Below, in pieces: positions 22,851 to 31,901 of a stretch of DNA of 64,000 nucleotides (its first letter is position 1; every line of letters starts with the position of its first letter). The translations under genes were made by a program, and so were the position numbers. The stretch comes from Chamaea fasciata (taxonomy: Eukaryota > Chordata > Aves > Passeriformes > Sylviidae), in contig JARCOQ010000016.1 of NCBI GenBank assembly GCA_029207755.1, positions 15,149,307-15,213,306 of the forward strand, given 5' to 3'. The notes beneath the pieces are model-generated. The model ran no database searches, was not told where the DNA came from, and was given only the letters and a program-made list of their open reading frames with translations.

Positions 22851-23022
22851 GGATGATGGAATGGTTTGGCTGGGAAGGGTGGACAGGGACCATCCCATTC
22901 CACCCCTGCCATGGGCAGGGACACCTCCCACCATCCCAGGCTGCTCCAAGCCCTGTCCAGCCTGGCCTTGGACACTTCCAGGGATCCAGAGGCAGCCACA
23001 GCTTCTCTGGGCACCCTGTGAG
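22851..23022 (-). mobile_element. CR1 fragment upstream of NDUFB6
   Basis: gatggaatggtttggctggg through cttggacacttccaggg to gcttctctgggcaccctg. It abuts the NDUFB6 CpG island. Confidence 0.85.
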
Positions 23023-23079
23023 TCCCCTCTGAGCTGCTTTTTCCCCCGACACTCCCGGTTTCCCCCTGAGCTTCCCTCA

Positions 23080-23660
23080 GGGCAGCGCGGTCACCATGCC
23101 GCCATCCCCGCGCCGGCCTTGCCTGCACGCGTCACAACTGCGCGCCCTGTGACGTCACTGCCGCGCGCCGCGGCGAAGGACACGGCGCCCGAGCGGGACC
23201 GGAGCGGAGGGAGCCGAGCGGGACCGGAGCGGAGCGGAGCGAGCGGGCTCAGGCGCCATGAGCGGCTCCGCGGAGGATGAGAAGCTGCGGGTGCAGCAGC
23301 TCCGCGCCCTGCGGCGCCGCTGGCTGCGGGACCAGGAGCTGAGCCCGCGGGAGCCCGTCCTGCCGCCGCGGAAGCTCGGGCCCGTGGCCGCCTTCTGGGA
23401 GCGGTTCCTGCAGCCCGGGGATGCCTGGCGGCAGCAGGTGAGCGGCGGGCCGCGGGCACCGTGCGGCCGCTCCTGGGCCGCTGCCCCGGCTTGACTGTCC
23501 CTGTGCCCGCAGGTGCACAAGTTCTACCAGGGCGGCCGCTTCGTCATGCTGCGGGTGCTGCTCCCCGCCTGGGCCATCACCTACTACGTGAAGTACCACG
23601 TCCAGGTGCGTGCGGGGCGCGGGGCGTTTAAAGGGAATGCCCGGGAAGGGGCGAGGAAAC
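23080..23660 (+). promoter_or_regulatory. CpG-island promoter of NDUFB6
   Basis: A dense CpG stretch spans the upstream region, exon 1, the 75-bp intron 1 and exon 2. The leader contains an 18-base duplication (gagcgggaccggagcgga at 23191-23208 and again at 23216-23233). No TATA box is seen. Confidence 0.75.
23150..23157 (+). promoter_or_regulatory. Perfect CRE palindrome TGACGTCA upstream of NDUFB6
   Basis: The full CREB/ATF palindrome lies 101 bases upstream of the NDUFB6 start codon inside the CpG island, a typical place for a functional CRE. A CREB/ATF link to a complex I gene is plausible but inferred. Confidence 0.65.
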
Positions 23661-25877
23661 GCTGGGAAAAGCCCAGGGCCGGGGGGTGATGCGAGGAGTG
23701 ATCCCACACCGGGTGTGCGAATGTGCTGCTTGCATTCGGTTGCAGATGAAGGTTGTTTCCCGTGGCCTGTTCACAACTTATGTTTCCTTGCTGGGGGAGC
23801 ACTTAGATAAAAAATCTTGTGTGACACTTCATCACAAAGAAAGACCCGTGTGACACTTCACCTGCAGAGCTGCCTCCAGCCCTGGGCCCAACAGCAGCAG
23901 GACCTGGAGCTGCTGGAGAGAGTCCAGAGGAGGCCATGGAGATGCCCCAAGGGCTGGAGCCCCTCTGGAGCCAGGCTGGGAGAGCTGGGGGTGCTTAGCT
24001 GGAGAAGAGAAGGCTCCAGGGAAAGCTCAGAGCCCATTCCAGGGCCTAAAGGGGCTCCAGGAATGCTAGAGAGAGATTTGGGACAAGGGATGGAGGGACA
24101 GGACACAGGGGATGGCTTCCCACTGCCAGAGGGCAGGGATGGATGGGATATTGGGAAGGAATTGTTCCCTGGGAGGGTGGGGAGGCCCTGGCACGGGGTG
24201 CCCAGAGAAGCTGTGGCTGCCCCTGGGTCCCTGGAAGTGTCCAAGGCCAGGCTGGACATTGGGGCTTGGAGCAGCCTGGGATGGTGGAAGGTGTCCCTGC
24301 CCACGGCAGGGGGTGGAGAGTTTAACATCCGTTCCAACCAAAACCATTCCATGATTTATGGTAGTGCCCAGCTTTTCCTGTGATGTGAGCAGAAAAGTTG
24401 TGTCTGAATTGTTCCTGTCGTGCAGGAGCAGCCCTGGGAATAACCAGGGCAGCTGTTAGTGTGGGGAGGGAAAAGGGCCAGCCCTGCCGTCCCTGGCAGC
24501 TGTGACTGTTGTAGCCTGAGGTGTTTCTCTAAGTCGTGGAAGGTTTAATGAGACTTGTGCTTAGCACAGTTTGTATTCTGGAGGGGTCACGGTGCCCATT
24601 TCTTCCAAGTAACGCTGTTCTCTTTTCCCTTTCCCTCTCTTCTCCCCCTGCTTCCAGAAATCACCGCATGGTATGGTTGTGACAAATCCTCGGATATTCC
24701 CAGTAAGTCTCTTAACACTTGTTTTACCTTCCAGCTGTGTCACACAGACGGGAAGGGCTTTCCAGGGAGGCTTATGGAGCACCTGGGAAATGTCTAGTGA
24801 CAACTTTCCCAAGGGATGTGCTGTGTCCTGTGGGCAGCACGGGGACAGTGGGTTTGGGCATTTCCGTCTTGCCGTCAGTCCCTGTTTCAGTGTTACCTCC
24901 TCCGTAGCACCCAGCTGATGCGGCCCATCCTGGGTGGAAAATACAAACATTCCCTTTGGGAATGGGTGTTCAAAGCCCCAGTGATTTTTAACACAAGGAA
25001 TCACACAGGAGTGGCTCTGCTTCTCCTCATTGTCACACTGAGAATGCTGGTCCTGGCTTGGTTCCAGTTGTCCCTGAAGGTCCCCCGCACTCAGGTGTCC
25101 CCAAAGAGTTGTGTCACCTCAGGTTCAGATGAGTTTCATGTAGCAGAGAGTGTCACAATGTTTGGTCTTCTCTGTTTTCTCTGAGCTGTTCCTGATTGCT
25201 GTAACAAGTCAGAGGGCAAATATTCCCACAGAAGATCAGGTCTGCCCTTTCTAACTGCTGCCCATTTTTTGCCAGAACACCTCCTAATTGTGCTCTATCT
25301 AAAATAAAATTATGAAATATTCCATCCCAAACAACCACAAAGCTACACACTTAAATTCAAGCTGTTTGCCTCTGTCTTCAGCCTAATTTTTCAGTTAGGT
25401 CAGCTCAGCAGGCCAAGACTGTGCCTGGAGCTGGAAGAAGCAGCACTGGGGCAGCAGGTTGATTTTTGAGGGATTCCATGGCTCTCCCTGGGCTGTGGGT
25501 TTGGACTCACTGATCACTGATGGAGGGGGTTATGCAATGTTATAAGTAATTTTTAAAACAAAACAGGCTCAAAATGTGTGGCTGCTTTTGTGTAGTGAAA
25601 ACAAGGGGTAAAGCAAGTACAGACTCCAAGTGGTTTTGCTGTGATGTTATCCCAGCATTCTGGGAATGTTGGGTGAATGAGAGTGTTCTGAGTGAGTTGT
25701 GAGATTCTTGCCTAGGAGTGGGGACAGTTGCAGCTTCCCTGAAGGGCTGGGCTTGGCAGGGGGAGTCTGCATGCCACAGGAAATGCTCACCACGCTCTCA
25801 TCCCACAGGGGGACAGGATTTTAGAGACTGGAGAGATCATGCCACCCCTGAAGGATGAGCTCCACGAGCACCACTGA
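23258..25877 (+). CDS. NDUFB6: NDUFB6, NADH:ubiquinone oxidoreductase subunit B6 (4 coding exons)
   Basis: NDUFB6 is a single-pass accessory subunit of the membrane arm of mitochondrial respiratory complex I. Coding exons: 23258-23437, 23513-23605, 24658-24702 and 25809-25877. They join in frame (60+31+15+22 codons) to 128 residues, the same length as the human protein. Diagnostic blocks are [30 protein letters not shown], the exon-2 membrane segment ([21 protein letters not shown]), the exon-3 block NPRIFP and the tail [20 protein letters not shown] ending in HH. The start has the context gcgccATGa after a G+A-rich leader. Intron 1 is only 75 bp; intron 2 carries a CR1 element. Intact splice sites and introns exclude a processed pseudogene. 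Human NDUFB6 is on 9p21 while ALG1/EEF2KMT are on 16p13.3, so the location here is unexpected. Identification is very sure. Confidence 0.96.
23862..24357 (+). mobile_element. CR1 in NDUFB6 intron 2
   Basis: ctgcagagctgcctccagcc, ggatgggatattgggaagg, aagctgtggctgcccctggg and the end aaaaccattccatgattt mark a CR1 3' portion of about 0.5 kb. Confidence 0.85.
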
Positions 25878-25940
25878 TGGCCAGGAGCTGATTTCCTCCT
25901 TGGGTGAGCACGGCAAGAGCTGCACCTGCTTTGTCTCTTC

Positions 25941-25946
25941 CATAAA
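25941..25946 (+). terminator. Candidate NDUFB6 polyadenylation signal (variant CATAAA)
   Basis: The variant hexamer cataaa lies 63 bases after the stop codon and is followed by a T-rich stretch with a TGT. No canonical AATAAA was seen close by. Confidence 0.4.
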
Positions 25947-26437
25947 AGAGTCTTTATTCTGCAATGTCTCAGCTTCTCTGTTATTTACTGTCTCCTTAGT
26001 CTGTGTCATTCCAGGTGTTTCTTGTGTTGGGGGTTCATTATTGTTGGATCCTGGGCATCTCCAGTGCCTTTACTCACCTTTCAGTGAGACCTGGCAGCAG
26101 GACAATGTGGGCCTTGAGGTGACCAGAGAGACCCTCTGGATCCCAGGGATTTTGGAACATGCTGCTCCAGGGAGCAGAGTCATGCTGAGCTCCTCACGCA
26201 CACTTGGTTCTCCTCTCCCACTCGACCAAACTCTTTCTACCATCCCATTCTGGCAGACTTCCAGTCTGTCTTCTAAGGAAGAAAACTTAGCTTCCACCTC
26301 TGCCATCCCACCTCTCTGCCTAGGGAGGGTGGCAGAAGAGGCACTGCTGCCAAAAATCCTTTTTACCACTCTTTCCTCTGCCTTCAGCCCTTTCTGAGGA
26401 GGAGTCTTCCAGCCCCCACACACCTGGGGCACTTTGT

Positions 26438-26523
26438 ATTGGGAAGACTGGTCTCTCAGAGAGCAGGGAGCCAGAGGCAGTGATCCCTGTGGATCCCTTC
26501 CAACTCAACATATTCTATGATTT
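26438..26523 (+). mobile_element. Short CR1 3'-end fragment
   Basis: ggatcccttccaactcaaca followed by tattctatgattt is the CR1 3' terminus. Confidence 0.7.
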
Positions 26524-27967
26524 GAAGTGTTTTAGTAGCTGTGTTGGGGATAGGAATGGTTGAACCAGCAATCCAGAGGATAACCTGGGGGGCTGTGACA
26601 GAATTCCCTCATGGAGCCGTGAGAGACCAGCCCAAGTGTGTGGAGCAGGGGACAGGTCAGAGCCCCTGTACTGTGTTTGGGGACAGCCACACCCTTCATA
26701 ATGATGCTGGTAGGGACTCAAACCATCAGGACTGTGGCAAACACAGGGAAAACTGTCCAGCAGTCAAAGGAGGTCAGGGAGGCTGTGGACCCCAGGCCCA
26801 GGACCTTGCCAAATCCACGTCCCCTTGTTTCCTTGGGTAAACAGTGGCTCAGGGTAGGACAGCAAGTGAGGATTGAAGTGGTGGGGCAGTAGGATCCTCT
26901 GGGTCATCACTGGGGAAGGTTGGGGGTCGCTGGGGGGGCTGGAGAGGGAGCAGGGACTGTTGGGGAGCACTGGGAAAGTAAGGAGTCAGGGGGGAGACTG
27001 CGTATTGATGGGCTGTTGATGGGTGGTAGGGTTCATAGAGGGGCTGCAGAGGGATGAGACCTGTCCTTCCCAAGGCCCTGACGGTCCCTGTCACTACCCC
27101 TGCCCCAAGGTGTGCCCAAGGGCCACAGCGAGTGGTGTGGCCTTGGGCACTGACCTCCCTGGGGTCCCCCGACACCTCCACCCCACTGATGACAGCCGGG
27201 GTATCCCAAATCTCCGAGGTCCCCATGCACTTGTGCAGTGCTCATGAGGAACCGGGGACTGTGACATCTCCTGGGGACACCACACACCCATGGGGATGCC
27301 TGATACTCCCAGAGCTCCCACATTCCCCCAAGAAGGCCCTGATACTCCCAGGACTCTCAAATTCCCCTAAGGAAATCCTGACAACTCTCCTCCTCTAGTG
27401 AGAATTCCCCCAGGACTACAAGGAATTCCTGGTACCCCCAGAGTGCCATAAACATTCCCACAGCTCCAGCACCCCAAGAGACAGCCCAGTCCCCCGTGTC
27501 CCCATGATTTGGGGCCCAGGGGGCCATTTTAGGCCGCAGACTCAGTCCCAAGGACAGGTGTGGGGCCCTGGGATCACCTGGGGGTTTTGGAACAGACAAT
27601 CCTCCCTGAGTAGAGGGGATGGATACCTTTCCCTCTAGCAGGGAAAGGTTTGAGTGTCATAACCACACCAAAAAAGATGGAGCACACTGAACGTATCCTG
27701 GCACAGCTGCAACAGGACCATTCATCTCTGTCCCCTCAGCTGTCCCACTGCAGATGACAACACGTGGCACTGGGTGAGCAGGAGGAACCATGAGCCTCAT
27801 GTCAGACCACACACTGCTGACAGCTGCTGCACCTCTGCAACCACCATGTGCCTCCATAAATACAGTCTGGATCTTCCCTGGGGCATTCCGGTACCTCTCA
27901 AAAGTCTTCAAGTCCAATTTCCCTCACACCAAAAATGTGGCTGATGCATTCTCTTGACAGTGAAACT

Positions 27968-28135
27968 CTTCTGGGTTGAAGGAATTTTAAAGCTCATTTT
28001 GTCCCACCCCCTGCCACGGGGACACCTTCCACTATCCCAGGTTGCTCCAAGCCCTGTCCAGCCTGCTACTGGACATTTCCAGGGATGGGGCAGCCACAGC
28101 CTCTCTGGGCAGCCTGTACCAGGGCCTCCCCACCC
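27968..28135 (-). mobile_element. CR1 fragment
   Basis: ctgggttgaaggaattttaa, ccactatcccaggttgctcc and agggcctccccaccc are CR1 blocks in reverse. Confidence 0.8.
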
Positions 28136-29267
28136 TTATACAATATATACACGTTAGAGATTTAGTAAAGGGTTGCATTTCCTTGCACCTGCCTTGCTGC
28201 AAAAAGCCTTCCATTGCAACAGCTCCAGGAGGAAGATCTCCTCCCAAATCAGTGATGGATCATGACTTTCTGTCCTGCCCTTTGACAGCCATCAGGAATT
28301 CCTCGTGGTGCAGGCTGCAGGAGGGCGGAGGGCAGGTACCAGGAAAGAGTCACTTGCCAGTGTGGAGGTCACAGCAGAGCTGAGAACGGAGGGAAGGCTC
28401 ATTCAGGCTTGGTGTCCTGGGAAACGAGGACTGGAAGATCCTGGGATGTGGAAGATGCAAACCCTTTCTCACCTGATGTGCCTCAGGCAGGAGCTGCTGG
28501 TTCCAGCACTGCCAGAACACAACAGGAATTCTCCCTGTGCATCCTCCAGTCCCTGGGTGTGCCCCCCTGTGCTTGGCCAGCTGGGTCTGCTCCAGGCCAC
28601 CTCCCATCCTCTGGGCTATCCCGTGGCACAGCAGCTCAGGATTAGTGCCAGGGGAGCTCACAGAGAGATCCAGAGCCGTGTCTGGGCTGACACACATTGA
28701 TCCATGGCTGGTTGGATCTCAGCCGTGCGAGTCCATGCTGTGGGGAGAGCTGGATGACATTCTCCTCTGTCAGACCTGGGAAGAGGTGGTGGGTGGGGGA
28801 GAACCTTTGCAGCCAAAAGAAAGTCAAAAAAAGCTCGGGATGGCCCAGGCAGCCCAGCCAGCTCCAGGAAAAACCATGGAATGGTCATTTTAGGAGACAT
28901 GGCAGGTGGAGGGAACGCTGGGGAACGGTCAGTGTGGAGTTACAATGCTTGAAAGTGATTGTTTTCTGTGATGAGGATTGCTCAGGGCAGAGCAGGAGGT
29001 GACATTCCCCTCACCTTCAGCCAGGCCTTCAGCCATGGCATTCCTTCATTCCCAGGAATGCAGCTCACTGCAAGATTGATGTCTGCTGCACCAGCTGAAT
29101 ATTTGATTCATTTTGTCATCAATTACAGGAACAGGAATTTGTCTGGAATAACTGGAATCCTCCATCTTTCTCCGGTGCTCATAGATGCGATGAGCACTGC
29201 CAGTTATGGGCCTCAGTTTATCCAGCTGAAATTAGGGAATGTGGATCCCAGTTCATTGAATTTCTGA

Positions 29268-29634
29268 CAGGCTGGGAGAGTGGGGGAGTTCACCTGGAGA
29301 AGAGAAGACTCCAGGGACACCTCAGAGCCTCTTCCAGGGCCTAAAAGGGCTCCAGAAGAGCTGGAGAGGGACTTGGGACAAAGGATGGAGGGACAGGACC
29401 GGGGGAATGGCTTCCCACTGCCAGGGTTAGATGGGATATTGGGAAGGAATTGTTCCCTGAGAGCGTGGGGAGGCCCTGGCAAGCTGTGACTGCCCCTGGA
29501 TCCCTGGAAGTGTCCAAGGCAAGGCTGGACAGGGCTTGGAGCAACCTGGGATAGTGGGAGGTGTCCCTGGCCAAGGCAGGGGGCAGAATGAGATGAACTT
29601 TAATGTTCCTTCCAACTCAAACCTTCCCATGATT
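29268..29634 (+). mobile_element. CR1 3' part
   Basis: ggctgggagagtgggggagt, atattgggaaggaattgttc, gaagtgtccaaggcaaggct and the end caaaccttcccatgattg. It is in direct orientation with the copies at 19390 and 23862. Confidence 0.85.
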
Positions 29635-30224
29635 GTAATTCCTAACTGAACACGCTGAAATCATCCACTTTTTGAAATCACCTTCTAACAGGGCAAAATT
29701 TGCTTCATACATTTATTCTCTAAATAATGAGGGCCAGGCTGGTGACATAATTCCAGCCAGGCCCTCCCTGCCATGCCGGAGCTGGGGTCTGTGCTGTGTA
29801 GATGTTGAAGCCCACAGGAGCTGCAGGGACTCCTCTGCTGTGCTCTCACACTGCTCACACTCAATAATCCTGAGTATAACAAAAGAAGCTGAACCCAGAT
29901 CCCCACACATGGGCATGTTTTGGGTGCTTTGAGGAGCCAACTGCTAGTCCATAAGGCTGAATAGATCAGGGATGAAGACACCCAGGAGGTCTGATGTGAC
30001 CTGTGGGGCCAGGACCTGGACACCTGAGGCAGCCACTGAATGTGCCCAAGCTCCCACTCCAGCTAATGCTCCGTAGCTGGTGACAGATCTTTCTGGAAAT
30101 GCCCACCGTGGTGGAACCAGTAGATTCTTTTAAACCCAAATTCTCCCTTTCCCCAGTGGATCCTGAGAGGTTTTGCCCTGCAATGGGCAAGGCAGCCCCA
30201 CTGGCTGTGGCAGGATTCCTGGGG

Positions 30225-30306
30225 ATGTCCTGTGCAGGGCCAGCAGCTGGACTTGATGATCTTGGTGGGTCCCTTCCAGCTTGGGATACTCCATAATCCT
30301 GTGATT
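30225..30306 (+). mobile_element. CR1 3'-end fragment
   Basis: ctggacttgatgatcttggt, gggtcccttccagcttggga and ataatcctgtgatt form a CR1 terminus. Confidence 0.75.
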
Positions 30307-31474
30307 TTGGGGATACCTGCTCTGCACTGCTGGAGCAGCCAGCCCTTGGTTTCCCCAGTTTGGGAATCCCATTTGTGAGCGAGGGCAGCATGGGACTGCT
30401 TCTTCCCTGGCTCACTCCAAATAACAGTGGCAGAACTGCATCTGCAGGCTCTAGAAAAGATCTGTCTTCACGTAAATGGGTTGATGCGACTGGCACATCT
30501 TACAGAGGGATGAAGGGAAGCCCAAGCTCTTTTTGGTCCCTGCATTGTCCTACAGAAGGTCTCGTGAACATTCGCCATTTCAGCACCCCTCAGCTGCCCA
30601 CAGAGAAAGCCTGGGGTGCCCTTTGGGAAGGGTCCAACAGCCTAAAGAGAACATTTTCCCCGTTTAGCAGCTGTCATGTTTCACTTAGCAGCCAGTAATC
30701 CGCCTCCAAGTCTGGTGGCTTAAATGATGTGTCTTTTGCTGGAACAACGACCACTGATTTCCCATCAGGGCGTGCTGGACCAGCTGGGCGGGGTCCCTTC
30801 TGGAACCCCCTTCACTCGTGGCTCCGGGAGGCAGCACGGTGAGTGCAGCAGGTGCTGCACGAACTGCTCCCACCTCTCATCTCCGTGGGGTGGGAGGCTT
30901 TGAAGGTGCTCCTTAACCCGGCGAGCCTGGCCTCAGCTGGGTCGGGATGTGGGTCTGGACTCCGAGGCTGGGTGGGGCTGCCGGCCCCACCTGCAGCTGC
31001 CCGAGGGCCGCGGCCCGGTCCCGCTCCCGCCGTCCCGCGCCGAAGCGCGGCCGCACATCGCCCGCAGCGCCGAGCAGCTCCCTGCCGGCTCCACCTTCGC
31101 TTCATGTGCCGCCAGGTCATTAAGAACTGTAATTACGAGCGGCTTCTGCCCAGGTTGGCTCAGCCGCGGGCTCTGATCCTCAGAGGGAACGCCCGGATCC
31201 TCCAACCCCTCACGGCGGCACCTTCCAGGGCAGCGGGCGGGGACGCTGAGGGGCGCACGGACGCTCCGTGGGAGGGCTCAGGGCCACGCACCCGTCTTTC
31301 CCAAACCGCGACTCCGGACGAACGGAGCCGCGGGATCCCCGGAACGCGCCAAAACCCCGCGGGACGCTCCGGGACCCTCAGCCCGGGGAGGTCCCGCCGC
31401 CCCCGAGGGCAGCGCCGCCCGCGCTGCGACCCCCGGCCGGGGGGCGGCGCTGTCCCACGGGCCGCAAGGCACGC

Positions 31475-31487
31475 TGGGAGTCGTAGT
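31475..31487 (-). promoter_or_regulatory. ZNF143-type motif (first copy)
   Basis: On the minus strand ACTACGACTCCCA fits the vertebrate promoter motif ACTAYRNNNCCCR bound by ZNF143, and continues as GCGTGCC like the long form of the site. Confidence 0.65.
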
Positions 31488-31685
31488 CCTCGCCCACCTC
31501 ACAGCACCCGCCGCCCCTCACCGGCCGCTCCGGCCCCCGCCCTCCGCGCGCCCGGAGCTCACCGGTCCCTGGGCCCCGAAGCACCGCCGCTGCCCGGGGC
31601 TCCGCCGGGCCTGCCCCGACCCCGAACCGCCCCTCCCGGTGCCCCGCTCGGCCGCCGCTTTCCGCTTCCTGCGCGCGGCGCCCCT

Positions 31686-31698
31686 CGGGGCTCGTAGT
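31686..31698 (-). promoter_or_regulatory. ZNF143-type motif (second copy)
   Basis: On the minus strand ACTACGAGCCCCG again fits ACTAYRNNNCCCR. It lies 211 bases from the first copy, in the same orientation and inside the same island. Confidence 0.55.
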
Positions 31699-31859
31699 CC
31701 CGCCGCGCTATTCACGACGGTCCCTGCGCCGTCTCCGCGCCGCACGCCCGCGGCCGGGACGGGGCGCTGCGCCACGGCGGCGGCGTAGGGCGGGCGGGAG
31801 GAAGGGCCGGCGGGGCGGCCGGGGCGGGTGCGAGCTGCTCCGCCCGGGGGAACGCGCGG

Positions 31860-31901
31860 GGCCGGGGGGACAGAGCGGCAGCGCGGCGCCTCCACCCCCA
31901 G
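31860..31901 (+). other. Candidate non-coding first exon (3' part) of the unrecognised gene
   Basis: Inside the CpG island the sequence tccacccccag|gtgagcgg makes a strong donor with GT at 31902. The next convincing exon on the + strand starts at 47713, implying a 15.8-kb intron 1. The transcription start is not visible, so the left edge is nominal. The evidence is only the donor plus the island. Confidence 0.4.

Larger units (their letters stand above)
26000..30900. other. Intergenic region between NDUFB6 and the large CpG island
   Basis: No convincing exon was found. The interval holds CR1 fragments (listed separately) and GC-moderate unique sequence with many short open frames lacking homology or splice structure. 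Confidence 0.55.

Noticed and set aside
23258..25877. NDUFB6 as a processed pseudogene
   Set aside because: Four exons with intact GT-AG introns, a CpG-island promoter and a full-length frame argue for a working gene.
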